From Microlunatus sp. Gsoil 973 (GTDB lineage: Bacteria; Actinomycetota; Actinomycetes; Propionibacteriales; Propionibacteriaceae), in contig NZ_CP046122.1 of the NCBI RefSeq assembly GCF_009707365.1, positions 3,162,001 through 3,226,000 on the forward strand: a stretch of 64,000 nt of DNA, written 5' to 3'. The notes beneath the pieces are model-generated. The model was not told where the DNA came from. It did no database searches and worked only from the letters and a program-made list of their open reading frames with translations. This document shows, piece after piece, positions 8,112 to 17,900 of the stretch; position 1 is the stretch's first letter; every line of letters begins with the position of its first letter. Position numbers and translations under genes: made by a program.

Positions 8112-8980
8112 GAGGTTTGAGGTCTACCTGTCAGGGTCCCAGTGCGAGTGCTTTCGTCCCGCCCCCAGGCGTGGCCAGCCTTCGGATGACGGCGCGCCAT
8201 CACTGCGGCCCCGAACGTGAGCACCAGGTATGGGACAGTCGCGGGTGCCAGCCACGGTTCGTGCCGAACGACATCCCGCATCCATGCCCACCGGTCTGAA
8301 TGCCGTACCGAAACATCGATCTCCCCGGCGACACTAGCAGCGCGCATCTCGGCGTTGCCCCGGCGAACCCGAACCAGTCGTCGGAATAGATCCCGCGTGG
8401 TGTACGGCGCTTCAATCGTCACGACCACATCGCGCGTCTCCACCTTCTCCGCTTCCGAAAACAGAGAGTCGAGGAAGAGGTCATCGGCAATCATCAACGG
8501 GAAGGCGCCGAACCGCGCCCTTCCCTCTTCGGACAAAGCGATCATTCCCCGCCCGAAGAGCCCATTGCGGAACACCGGAAGCCGCTCGTAGATCGCGGAA
8601 TATGCACGCACTATCGACGGTCGCCCAGCCTTGTCGACGCGTCGGCTCGGGACGACGGCCAATACGCGGGAGTCGTGTTCCAATCGTTCCAAGATCTTCG
8701 TTACGCCGTCGCGAGGAACGACGATGTCTGCGTCGAGATAGATGCGCGGGAAGGTTGTTGCGATCTCGTCGCCCGCGTTCAACGCTGCACCCTTCCCGGG
8801 CTCTGGGCGATCAACGACCACAACTCCGGGACGGCGCGCCACCGAAGCCGTCTGATCGCTACACCCGTTCGCGATCACGATGATCTCTAGGGGTGCTTGA
8901 CCCTGCTGTTCGAGCAGCGCATCGAGCGTGGCATTGATCACCTGTTCCTCGTTGTGCGCTGCGATTACGACACTGGGCAT
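8108..8980 (-). CDS. Glycosyltransferase family 2
   Basis: A 290-residue GT2 starting at the ATG at 8980, where the family N-terminus PSVVIAAHNEE begins directly. The open frame runs further upstream but encodes nothing family-like. Motifs are NGCSDQTA, EPGKGAALNAG, and the metal-binding LDADIVV at about residue 85. The C-terminal third contains a hydrophobic stretch (PYLVLTFGAAVMARR) that may attach it to the membrane. It shares an ATGA junction with the NodB deacetylase, suggesting that the transferred sugar is the deacetylase substrate. Donor sugar unknown. Confidence 0.85.
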   Translation of the reverse strand: MPSVVIAAHNEEQVINATLDALLEQQGQAPLEIIVIANGCSDQTASVARRPGVVVVDRPEPGKGAALNAGDEIATTFPRIYLDADIVVPRDGVTKILERLEHDSRVLAVVPSRRVDKAGRPSIVRAYSAIYERLPVFRNGLFGRGMIALSEEGRARFGAFPLMIADDLFLDSLFSEAEKVETRDVVVTIEAPYTTRDLFRRLVRVRRGNAEMRAASVAGEIDVSVRHSDRWAWMRDVVRHEPWLAPATVPYLVLTFGAAVMARRHPKAGHAWGRDESTRTGTLTGRPQTS

Positions 8981-9329
8981 TATTCGTATTCCTGTCCTGC
9001 GCGGCCACTTCGTAGCCTGGCCTGGTCTTTGGCCCCATGGCACGAGACTAAGCCAGCAAGAACCGCCCCACGGGTAATACGGACAAGTCAGGTCAACAGA
9101 CCTAGTGGACAGCTGCCCGGTCCGCGCTCCGGCCCGCAAAATCCGTCCAGAGCTGGAGATATCGCACGAAATCGTGGCGGGGCAGATAGCCTTACCCTGG
9201 GTGGCACGTTCAGCCTGCGCCGATCTCGGCGGCGTGGGCCGTCAGCCTCGCACCCGCGTCGCATGTGATGCGTGCGAACGTGAGTGTCCAACCGTGGCTT
9301 CCAGCAGGGATTCGTCGTCTGAGGTCGCG
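8981..9329. other. Intergenic region between divergent genes
   Basis: About 350 bp lie between the GT2 start on the minus strand and the acetyltransferase start on the plus strand. Frames across it are open but do not resemble either protein family. It should hold the two divergent promoters. I see no convincing -35/-10 pair and no strong inverted repeat. Confidence 0.4.
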
Positions 9330-10256
9330 GTGACCGAAACAACGAACTTGAAGGTTGCACGAATGAGGCCAGGCGCTGTCAATGATTCCATCCGCTCCCT
9401 TTCGGTCAGCCTCCGACCGATCAAGACAGACGACGCGGCGACGATCGGAGAATTCCTCCACCGCCACCTCAACAGATCGGTCACACCGCAGGACTGGACC
9501 AAGCTCATCCACACTCCTTGGAAGGTCGATGCGCCGAACCACGGATTCCAATTAACCAACGGCGACGCCATCGTCGGCGCGTACCTTGCCGTCTACAGCG
9601 TGCGAGGGGGCGAAGCGGGACCGGTGCGCGTTTGCAACCTTGCGGCATTCTGTGTCCTGAAGGAATTCCGCATGCACGGGCTTCGACTAGCACGCGCGCT
9701 GCTGGCACAGCAGGACTATGTATTCACAGATCTGTCGCCGAGCGGAAACGTAGTCGGACTCAATGAACGTCTCGGTCTGCGACGGCTGGACACGTCGACT
9801 CGGCTCGTGGCCAACCTGCCGAGCACACCAAGGCGAGGCATCCGAGTATCCGGTGATCCCGAGGTCATCGCGAGAGTACTTCGACACGGAGATTCTGATG
9901 TCTATCGCGACCATCGCGCGGCTGCCGCCGCGCGGCACATTGTCGCGGAACACGCTGGAGGCTATGCCTATCTGGTATTCAGACGTGACCGACGCAAGGG
10001 GCTTCCACTCTTTGCATCGCCGCTCTATGTCGGTGGGGACCCGGCAGTCCTTGAGGCCGCATGGCCGAGTGTCACATCTCATATCCTTCTTGCTCACCAT
10101 CTGCCGGCAACACTCGCGGAACGCCGCATCCTGGGGTTCACTCCGCGCAGGGGATTCGAACTGAGGAGTCCAAGGCCAAAGATGACCCGAGGCGGGAGGC
10201 TCGCTGCCACCGACATCGATTATCTGTACAGCGAACTCGCGCTGGTCGAGTGGTAG
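9330..10256 (+). CDS. GNAT-like acyltransferase
   Basis: A 308-residue protein if started at the GTG at 9330. An ATG at 9363 is the main alternative, and neither has a strong ribosome site. The N-terminal half begins SVSLRPIKTDDAATIGEFLHRH, a classic GNAT opening. It has a central strand VCNLAAFCVLKEFRMHGLRLARALL that matches the acetyl-CoA-binding motif A region. The second half could be a second degenerate GNAT domain. The presumed function is N- or O-acylation of an EPS precursor, or a peptidoglycan or FemAB-like role. It stands alone on the plus strand and converges on the beta-helix lipoprotein gene with only 4 bp between stops. Confidence 0.6.
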   Translation: MTETTNLKVARMRPGAVNDSIRSLSVSLRPIKTDDAATIGEFLHRHLNRSVTPQDWTKLIHTPWKVDAPNHGFQLTNGDAIVGAYLAVYSVRGGEAGPVRVCNLAAFCVLKEFRMHGLRLARALLAQQDYVFTDLSPSGNVVGLNERLGLRRLDTSTRLVANLPSTPRRGIRVSGDPEVIARVLRHGDSDVYRDHRAAAAARHIVAEHAGGYAYLVFRRDRRKGLPLFASPLYVGGDPAVLEAAWPSVTSHILLAHHLPATLAERRILGFTPRRGFELRSPRPKMTRGGRLAATDIDYLYSELALVEW

Positions 10257-10260
10257 CTGT

Positions 10261-11184
10261 TCAGGTATTAGGGGCGAGAGCTGAGCCGTCATCCCAGGTA
10301 TTTCGGGCAAAAACGTTTCCGAGACCACCATTGGAGAAACTCGTTGTGGCCCCCCAGACGCCACACTTTCCGGAACGACCTCGCTCGAAGACATTGTCGA
10401 TAACCACAATCTGCGTGGGATCGCTCCCGAACTTCTTGTTCGGGTTCTGTCCGAAACTGGCGCAGAACCCGCCAGGCGTCGCCTTCACCAGATTGTCCTC
10501 GAAGCGGAAATCCTTGAGCTTAGCGAAGTCCCCAAATATCTGCATAGATCCGGTGCAACCCCCGCCGGTAGAGTTGTCCTCGGGGGTACAAGCCACGGTG
10601 TTGTGTCGAAGAACAACATTCGACCCGCCATTCGACAAGAAGCCATTCAGGTGCTGCGACCCGATGGGGTTCATCTGGTCATGCAGTAGTGAATCCTCGA
10701 TCGTGCAGTCACTGCACTGCACGCTGGTCTGGCCGCCGCGGATCTCGCTACGGCGGACGACCAGGTTCTGGAATCCAATCGCGGGCGCCCTAACGTTGCC
10801 GGCGTCGACTTCGCTGTCCTCAAGCGTGAGCCGGGCCGTCTCCGGGCTGACGTCGATCCATCCATGGATCCGACTGGATCGGATAGTGACGTCGGGCGCC
10901 CGTACCGCCAACTGTTCGCAGGAGATGACCGCATCCTCGATCACCGTCTTCGGCTGATCGAGGGTACAACTCCCCCGATACTTGGTCAGCGTTGTTCCCT
11001 CTGGTACCCCCGTATTGGATTCACTCGGGAATGTGGTCTGAACCGAAGACGGGGACTTCGAGGGCTTTGGCGGCGACGGCGCTGACTGCGGCGGCTCCGT
11101 TGGCGCGCTGCACGAGATGCAAACGAGGGCACAGAACGTCGCCACGGCGAGCAGGTTGCTCACGACACTTCGCTGCAGCGGCAC
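10261..11184 (-). CDS. Secreted lipoprotein with right-handed parallel beta-helix
   Basis: A 307-residue lipoprotein. The signal peptide (residues 1-26) ends in a lipobox-like CISC, followed by a Ser/Pro/Lys-rich linker to about residue 58. The rest shows the short repeating strands of pectate-lyase-like beta-helices, for example VTIRSSRIHG, LTLEDSEVDAG, LVVRRSEIRGG, CTIEDSLLHD and VVLRHNTV. Such folds bind or cleave polysaccharides at the cell surface. I cannot identify catalytic residues, so enzyme activity is unproven. The GTG start at 11184 is preceded by GGGGGAGA. The C-terminal half of the neighbouring 489-residue protein has the same fold, so the two may be paralogues acting on the same glycan. 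Confidence 0.7.
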   Translation of the reverse strand: MPLQRSVVSNLLAVATFCALVCISCSAPTEPPQSAPSPPKPSKSPSSVQTTFPSESNTGVPEGTTLTKYRGSCTLDQPKTVIEDAVISCEQLAVRAPDVTIRSSRIHGWIDVSPETARLTLEDSEVDAGNVRAPAIGFQNLVVRRSEIRGGQTSVQCSDCTIEDSLLHDQMNPIGSQHLNGFLSNGGSNVVLRHNTVACTPEDNSTGGGCTGSMQIFGDFAKLKDFRFEDNLVKATPGGFCASFGQNPNKKFGSDPTQIVVIDNVFERGRSGKCGVWGATTSFSNGGLGNVFARNTWDDGSALAPNT

Positions 11185-11350
11185 GTCTCCCCCATCTTGC
11201 CGACGGCCCGATCGTTTACATCGTATGGGAGCGCTGCGGCTACCGTGCGGGATTCAGGGATGAGGCGATACCTCCGGCGACTCTTTGAGCGTCCGAATAG
11301 ACGCCACTCGCCAATTGCCTGCACGGCCACAGTGCCGAAGGTACCCGCAC

Positions 11351-11393
11351 ATCGATGGGTCCCGTCCCGATCTGCAAATCGGGACCCATCGAT
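11351..11393 (-). terminator. 14-bp perfect inverted repeat, likely terminator
   Basis: The arms at 11351-11364 and 11380-11393 are perfectly complementary over 14 bp, with a 15-base loop. It begins about 10 bp after the stop of the 11404-12873 gene on the minus strand. There is no T-run after the stem, as is common for actinobacterial terminators. A shorter 8-bp stem formed inside the loop region is an alternative fold. Confidence 0.7.
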
Positions 11394-11403
11394 TGTCGGA
11401 GAA

Positions 11404-12873
11404 TCAGCAGGAAACGGCCCGTATAGGAACCGGTTGACCTTTATTGTCGAGCTTCACTATTTCCGCCTGCCACTGGCTCAGTGACGAGCACGAATCAACG
11501 GCCACCGGACCATAACCCCAGCTTTGGTCAACTATATTCAGGTTTGAAACTGACCCCGGCATGCCCAACCGGAACGGGTACCCACCACCGCTTACGATGA
11601 GGCGGTCAACGTCCACAGCGGTATTTCCTTGATCCGCTGGATAGAAGAACGGCGCGGTTCCGCCACACCCGTCCTCTTCAAGCTTGATCACCGAATTTCG
11701 GATTGCCAGCTTCGCTCCGCCATACCCCTGAATGCCGTCTCCGTGCCAGTCGCCACAAACGTCGGGGCGCTGTACCCGAATGAAGGAGTCCTCGATGACA
11801 ACAGGTCCACATGCTGGCTTGCCGCCTACTCGCATGCCTTCTGGCGCACCGTCAACCAACACATTTCGAGCGGTGTAGCTACCGGCACCAATCACGGGAG
11901 TGCCCGTCTGATCGGATCCGAGGTTCCCGCGCCGAAATGTCGAATCCTCGATCACGAGGCCAGAGCTGCAGGTCGAGCCGGCGTAGTTGTCGACTCGAGC
12001 TCCGATTCCTTCCACGCGACGGAGAGTCACGTTCTGCGCCTCGACAGAGATCGTGCCGCTGACTCGGACGTCCTGAAGCACGGCACCCGCCGTCCTGATG
12101 TGTAGATCGCCCTTGATCGTGCGCTCTGGTTTCCACCCATCCGGAAGCCCCGTCGTGTCGCGGGTTGGATACACTTCGCCCGACAACTTCACCGGCGTCG
12201 TTGGGCCGGAGGATGGCTGCGGCTTTGGGGTTGCAGGCTTGGACGGTTGCGGTGTCGCAGGCTTGGACGGAAAAGCTGTCGCGGCGGGCTGGAACCCGAC
12301 ATCAACGAAGTAGTTGGAGCCGCGCCAACTTTGCGTCGGGAACCTACTGGTGCTGCCGTAACGATAGACGCCGCCGTTGGCAGGCACCCGGAACCCGTTT
12401 CTGGTCGCTGGTCTGGTGAACACCGAGTTGGTTGCCGCGTACTGCCCTGCCGGGGCGTAGTAGGAGGCAACCAAGGTTTGTCCGGCCGTTACCCGGACCG
12501 GCTTGCTGAGCTTCGCAGTCTGCCATCCAGAAACCGAAGACGCCGGAAACTTGGCTGTGGCTAGTCTCTTCCTGGCGGTCGACCAGACTGTGCCGGTGTA
12601 GGCAGCTTTCTGGGCGTGACTGCGATAGAACTGAATGGACGTGATGGTTCCGGCTCTGGCGCTGGTGAATCTCAACCCGAGCTCGACGCCGGAGGGGTCT
12701 GGATCCACCGGCACGGCAGGCTTCACACCGTGATTGAGGATCGTCATGGTCGTCGCCGACGCTTTCGTGGGCGGTATGAGGAAAGCCGCCAACACCATAC
12801 AGATTGATGCCGTGATGGCCAGCGCGGAGGTGCGCGAGGCATGCCGGGGTACAGGTGACCGATATTCGGACAT
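11404..12873 (-). CDS. Secreted DUF4082 plus beta-helix protein
   Basis: A 489-residue exported protein with a signal peptide at residues 1-40 (ends SATT). A DUF4082 domain at about 42-200 has GVELGLRFTS, a GWQTAKLSKPV strand and the closing YGSTSRFPTQSWRGSNYFVDVGF. A Pro/Lys/Thr-rich linker follows (about 203-230). The C-terminal half is a parallel beta-helix with repeats such as LVIEDSTFRRG and VVIEDSFIRV. DUF4082 domains also occur four times in the large protein at 14950-19806, which links the two as parts of one surface system. The function is probably polymer binding or matrix anchoring. Catalytic residues were not recognised. The 231 bp upstream are AT-rich for this window and should hold the promoter. 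Confidence 0.75.
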   Translation of the reverse strand: MSEYRSPVPRHASRTSALAITASICMVLAAFLIPPTKASATTMTILNHGVKPAVPVDPDPSGVELGLRFTSARAGTITSIQFYRSHAQKAAYTGTVWSTARKRLATAKFPASSVSGWQTAKLSKPVRVTAGQTLVASYYAPAGQYAATNSVFTRPATRNGFRVPANGGVYRYGSTSRFPTQSWRGSNYFVDVGFQPAATAFPSKPATPQPSKPATPKPQPSSGPTTPVKLSGEVYPTRDTTGLPDGWKPERTIKGDLHIRTAGAVLQDVRVSGTISVEAQNVTLRRVEGIGARVDNYAGSTCSSGLVIEDSTFRRGNLGSDQTGTPVIGAGSYTARNVLVDGAPEGMRVGGKPACGPVVIEDSFIRVQRPDVCGDWHGDGIQGYGGAKLAIRNSVIKLEEDGCGGTAPFFYPADQGNTAVDVDRLIVSGGGYPFRLGMPGSVSNLNIVDQSWGYGPVAVDSCSSLSQWQAEIVKLDNKGQPVPIRAVSC

Positions 12874-13104
12874 CGGGGGCTCGTCCCACTTTCCGGTCTA
12901 GGGGGGTTCGGTTAGGCAGGGCGTTATCGGACTGAGACGTTAGCAGTAAGGCCAGCGTGCGTCACTGCGCTACCCAATGTCAATTACCGTCAAAGTTGCC
13001 GAAAGAAATCAGCGTGAAGAAGTCTCATCTGATTCGCATCAGCGTTTGCTCAGTGGAGCACAATTACGGCCCAGCTTTAACCGCAATACGCCAATTTAGG
13101 TGAA

Positions 13105-13731
13105 TTATTGGCGCGAATGATGTGTCGACCCGACTGGCGGATCGAGCGGTGCGCCCGTGACCAGACGAAGTCCGTCTTGCCACTCGGCGAACACCCTGCC
13201 GCATTCAGTGCAAGCAAGATTGTCGGACACGCGCGCAGCGCAGACACAGACCCAACCGATCCGGCGTGCAGGGGCACCAACGATGAAGGCGTGAGGCGGA
13301 ACATCCTTGGCGATCACCGTCCCGGCGCCCGCAAAGGCGTACTCGCCGACCGTCACACCACAAACGACGGTGGTCCGTGCACCGAGGGTGGCGCCACGGC
13401 GTACGTGCGTTGTCAGCAGCGCATCGCCGCTGCGCTTGATGAACGCGCGTGGCCGAAGATCGTTGGTGAAGGTCACCCCCGGACCGAGGAAGACGTCATC
13501 GGCAATATCGACGCCGTCGAAGATCATCACCTGGTTCTTGACGGTAACCCGGTCCCCGATCCGTACCTTGCCCTCGACATAGGCGCCATCGCAGATATTG
13601 CATTCGGCTCCGATCCGAGCACCCGCCATGATGTGGGCGAACGCCCAGACCCGAGTGCCGGCACCAACGGAATCGCTTTCACACAAGGCGTTGGGGTGGA
13701 TGAAGACTCCCGTGCTCGCGTGCCCCGCCAT
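13105..13731 (-). CDS. Left-handed beta-helix N-acetyltransferase (WlbB/WbpD-like)
   Basis: A 208-residue hexapeptide-repeat enzyme. Opening HPNALCESDSVGAGTRVWAFAHIMAG and the central GVTFTNDLRPRA segment match the WbpD/WlbB family, which N-acetylates UDP-3-amino-uronic acid or UDP-3-amino sugars. Hexapeptide repeats run from about residue 12 to 150. The C-terminal 50 residues hold a four-cysteine cluster (CVC, later CTEC) that looks like a small zinc ribbon, seen in actinobacterial versions of the family. UDP-glucose dehydrogenase at 39785 would supply the uronic acid side of such a pathway, but the 3-oxidase and aminotransferase are not in the window. Confidence 0.8.
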   Translation of the reverse strand: MAGHASTGVFIHPNALCESDSVGAGTRVWAFAHIMAGARIGAECNICDGAYVEGKVRIGDRVTVKNQVMIFDGVDIADDVFLGPGVTFTNDLRPRAFIKRSGDALLTTHVRRGATLGARTTVVCGVTVGEYAFAGAGTVIAKDVPPHAFIVGAPARRIGWVCVCAARVSDNLACTECGRVFAEWQDGLRLVTGAPLDPPVGSTHHSRQ

Positions 13732-13875
13732 CCGCCCCGTCCTTCTGCTCGTCGCCGCCGGTGATCGACAACTGATGTACTAATAGTGGTAGCCGACGTT
13801 ACGTTAACCGCTCTGCGTGCGGGGCGTGGCTGGTACGCAGAACGGAGCGAAGATGGGGCTGACCGCGGCAGGTGG

Positions 13876-14808
13876 ATGGTGATCGACAACGACCATCCGG
13901 TAGGTGTCGTTGTCGGCAACTCCAACGGATGGATACCACCCAGGGCCCTGGCTCCGTGGCTGGGCGACGCGCAAACCGTCGGACGGGTGCGTCGGATGTC
14001 CGAGGTGACCGGGCTCGACCTCATCCACCTGGGCACTGCTGCTGGGCAGGCCGAACTCGCCGATCCGGCGGTTGGTCAACCGCTGGCCACGGCGATGGCG
14101 ATCATCACCGGAGAACGCCTGCTAGCAGCCGTTGACCCCGGCCAGGTGATCGTCGCGGGGCACGGGGTGGGCGAGATCGCCGCCGGGGTTCTCGCTGGTG
14201 TGCTGCCGGCAGACGTCGGACTCGACCTCGCTGTCGGGATTGGGCAGGCCGAGGCGCTGGCGGCGGCGGAGACCCCCGGGGGCCAGCTCGCAATCCTGGG
14301 CGGCTACCCACCCGACATCGAAGCGCGAGCCGCCGAGCTGAACCTGTCCGTCGCGGCCTACAACGGTGCCGGCGACATCGTCCTTTCGGGTTCGCGAGCC
14401 GCTCTCGACGAGTTGTTGACAGCCCCGCCACGTCACACCAGGGTCGAGCCTCTGCCGGCGGTCGCCGCATTCTCCAGCGCTCTGATGGCTCCCGTCGCGG
14501 AGACCGTCCAGCGATCATTCCCGGCGAACGTAACCGAACCGCGGTTCCGGTTGCTGTCCGGCGTCGACGGGTGCACCGCGACCAGCGGTCGAGACTACCT
14601 GCGCGGGACCGCGAGCCTGCTCACCGGTTCAGTCCGTTGGGATCTGATCATGGCCGGCCTTGTCGGCACGGGAGTCCGGATGATCATGGAGCTGCCACCC
14701 GCCGGCGTACTGACCAGCCTCATCACCAGGCATACGGACGCAACAGCGATCCCGCTCCGAACACCCGAGCTACTTGACGACGCGTCCCGCACGCTCAGCA
14801 GAAGGTGA
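13876..14808 (+). CDS. FabD-fold acyltransferase homologue lacking the catalytic dyad
   Basis: A 310-residue protein, matching malonyl-CoA:ACP transacylases in length when started at the ATG at 13876. A GTG at 13786 would add 30 unrelated residues. The fold is recognisable: VVVGNSNGW replaces the GQGSQ loop, GHGVGEIAAGVLAG stands at the GHSxGE nucleophile elbow, and AAYNGAGDIVLSGS and FSSALMAP stand at the AFHxxLM histidine motif. The nucleophile Ser is Gly (G97), the catalytic His is Ser (S200), and the substrate-binding Arg region is altered. Transacylation by the normal mechanism is therefore unlikely. It may be a scaffold or regulator. It is not in an operon with the ACP at 3208. Confidence 0.75.
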   Translation: MVIDNDHPVGVVVGNSNGWIPPRALAPWLGDAQTVGRVRRMSEVTGLDLIHLGTAAGQAELADPAVGQPLATAMAIITGERLLAAVDPGQVIVAGHGVGEIAAGVLAGVLPADVGLDLAVGIGQAEALAAAETPGGQLAILGGYPPDIEARAAELNLSVAAYNGAGDIVLSGSRAALDELLTAPPRHTRVEPLPAVAAFSSALMAPVAETVQRSFPANVTEPRFRLLSGVDGCTATSGRDYLRGTASLLTGSVRWDLIMAGLVGTGVRMIMELPPAGVLTSLITRHTDATAIPLRTPELLDDASRTLSRR

Positions 14809-14818
14809 CTGCCCTCAC

Positions 14819-14834
14819 CCCAGCCTTGGCTGGG
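14819..14834 (+). terminator. Short hairpin after the FabD-like gene
   Basis: CCCAGC and GCTGGG form a 6-bp GC-rich stem with a 4-base loop, 10 bp after the stop codon. There is no T-tail. It could end transcription before the large secreted-protein gene. Confidence 0.45.
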
Positions 14835-14949
14835 ACTGAGATTTCGCATAGTTCGCATAAGTGACTTCTTCGGCGGCTACTGTGTCGGCCGGGGATCACC
14901 CGAGTTCGGGCTCGGGGGCAATGACTATCGGCGTCGGGGGGCAACGGTA

Positions 14950-17900
14950 GTGAAGAACAGCAGTAACAGTCAGTCGCGCAAGCGTTCGGACGCGCGCGAG
15001 GGTACGGACGCCAGGCGTTGGACGTTCAGCCGCCGACGATTGCTCGGAACCGCAGGGATCACGGCCGCCGCGGGTGCCACACTCCAGGCCGTCCGCCCGG
15101 CGCGGGCTGCGGCATCGACCGGCGCCGGGCCGAATTCCATTCAGGACGAGAACGCGCTGCCGGGTTCCGATCCGTCCGAGTGGGATTCCTGGGACAACGA
15201 AAGTATCCAGGGCTACACCACCAGGTACAGCTTCCTGCCTGGCGAGACCGTGGATTTCAAGGTCAAGACCGATTCATCCAACTGGCAGATCAGAGTCTTC
15301 CGGATGGGGTGGTACGGCGGGAAGGGCGCCCGGTGGATGGCCGATGTGACTCCATCGGTCCCGCTTCCCCAACTTCAACCGGAGGACCCTGTTCTCGATG
15401 CCGGCACCCTGCTCAAGGACTACGGCAACTGGTCGGTGTCGGCGTCCTGGACGATTCCGACGACTGCTGTCTCCGGTGTCTATTACGCCCTGTTCGAGCG
15501 GCTCGACAACGACGAATCCAACCACTGCATCTTCGTCGTACGCCGGGACGGCCCGTCCGACATCCTGGTCCAGACGTCCGAGATGACCTGGCAGGCGTAC
15601 AACCTGTACGGCGACAACAGCCTGTACTTCAGCGAGCAGGGGGCAGACCTTCCCCGCGCGTACAAGGTCAGCTACAACCGGCCGATCTCCGGCGGCGGCA
15701 TCGAGAACATGTTCCTGGGTAGTGAGTTCCCGCTGGTCAGGTTCCTCGAACGAAACGGCTACGACGTCGCCTACTGCGGCGGCATCGATGTCCACGAGAA
15801 CGGCAGCCTGCTGTTGGATCGCAAGGTGTTCATCTCGTCCGGACACGACGAATACGTCTCCGACGCGCAACGAACCCACGTCACGAGCGCCCGCGACGCC
15901 GGCGTGAATCTGATCTTCATGACCGGCAACGAGTACTTCTGGAAGGTCCGCTTCGAGCCGTCGATCGACGGCAGCGGCACCGAGAACAGAACTCTGGTCT
16001 GTTACAAGGAGACTCACGCCAACGCCAAGATCGACCCTTCGCCGGAGTGGACAGGGACCTGGGCTGATCCAAGGTTCTCCCCGCCCAGCAACGGCGGGCG
16101 GCCGCAGAACGCGCTGACCGGACAGTTCTTCAGAGTGATCCTGCCGACAGATCAACTCGATGACACGATGACGGTGCCCGCTGAGTACGCGCCGCTGCGC
16201 TTCTGGCGCAATACCGAGGTGGCCGATCTTGAGCCGGGCGAGACCCGGGCGCTGGCTCCCAGCACGCTGGGCTATGAGTTCGATTGTGATGAGGACAACG
16301 GATATCGCCCGCCCGGCAGCATTCGGCTGTCCTCGACTACTGTCACGGTTCCACAGATCCTTCGTGACTACGGCACCACCTATTCCTCCGGCACGACCAC
16401 CCACAACATGACCGTCTATCGCGCATCCAGCGGAGCTCTGGTGTGGGGCACGGGTACGGTGCAATGGGCGTACGGCCTGGACGAGTATCACGAAGCTGAT
16501 CAAGGAACGCCGATCGATCCCGCGATGCAGCAGGCCACCGTCAACATGCTCGCCGATATGGGGGTCCAGCCGACGACTCTGATGAGTGGCATGGTTGCGG
16601 CGCACCAGTCGACCGACACAGCAGGGCCGACGGTGACCATCACCTTCCCCACCGACGGTGCGACCTTTCCGCTGGGCACTGCGTTGACGATCACGGGTAC
16701 CGCCGAGGATGCGGACGGAGTCGTCGGGGGCGTCGAAATGTCCACTGATGGTGGCGAGACCTGGCATCCGATCACGGGTACGGCGTCGTGGAGCCACGTG
16801 TTCACATTGCTGACCGCCGGAGCGAATACGATCAAGGTCCGCGGTGTCGATGACAGTTACAACGTCGGAGAGCCGGCCACGATCACCGTTACCGCGGGTC
16901 CGCGCGAGTACCCGTGTTCGATCTGGCCCGAATCCATCGTTCCCGCGGTCGCCTCGGCCGATGATCAGGGCAGCGTCGAGGTCGGTCTGAAGTTCCGGTC
17001 CGATAAGTCGGGTTTCGTCACAGGGCTGAAGTTCTACAAGGGGTCGGGAAACAAGGGTCCCCATCTCGGGCGGCTCTGGACGAGCTCCGGGACCAAGCTG
17101 GCCGAGGCCACATTCGACAACGAGACCGCAGCCGGGTGGCAGAGGGTGAGTATCCCGACCGTGCCGGTCGCTGCCAACACGACGTACGTCGCATCCGTCT
17201 ACATGCCGGTCGGAAACTACGCAGCCGACGCGGGCTACTTCGCCCAGGCCTTCACCCTCGACCCGATGACTGCGCTGGCCGATGGTGACCAGGGACCGAA
17301 CGGGATGTACCACTACGGATCCAGTGGCTTTCCAGATCAATCCTTCGGAGCCACGAACTATTGGGTCGATGTGGTGTTCACGATCCACGACGCGAATCCG
17401 CCACGGGTGGTCGACTCGACACCGGCACCAGACGTCAATTCGGTCAGCGTGTCCGAACCACTGACGTTGACCTTCGGCAGCGGAGTGAAAGCGTCGTCAA
17501 TCGATCTTGAGCTCAGATCCGCGGCCGGTGAGACCGTGAGTGGCAGCACGAACTATGACTCCGATTCCCAGACGCTGACGTTCACGCCGGACTCCAATCT
17601 GGGGCGGCTGACCAAGTACGCACTCACGCTGAAATCGGCGGAGAACACCGACGGCGTGCCGCTGACCGAACCCGTGGTGATCAACTTCACGACCATCGGT
17701 GTGGTCGGCAGCTACCCGTCGAGCATTTGGGACAGTGCAGACAAACCGACGTTCTTCGCCAACGACGACACCAGTGCTGTCGAGCTCGGTGTGCACTTCA
17801 CCAGCGACGTCGACGGCAGCATCTCCGCGCTTCGCTATTACAAGGCTCCCGGATCGCCGGGAGCCCACGTCGGACACCTGTGGAGCCCGGCAGGAGAGCT

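Noticed and set aside
13786-13875. GTG start for the FabD-like gene
   Set aside because: The extra 30 residues match nothing, there is no ribosome site, and starting at 13876 gives the usual family length.
15274-17388. 704-residue open frame on the minus strand
   Set aside because: It lies fully antisense to the well-supported Tat/DUF4082 gene. Its sequence is rich in Arg, Gly and Val without any domain, as expected for a mirror frame of GC-rich coding DNA.
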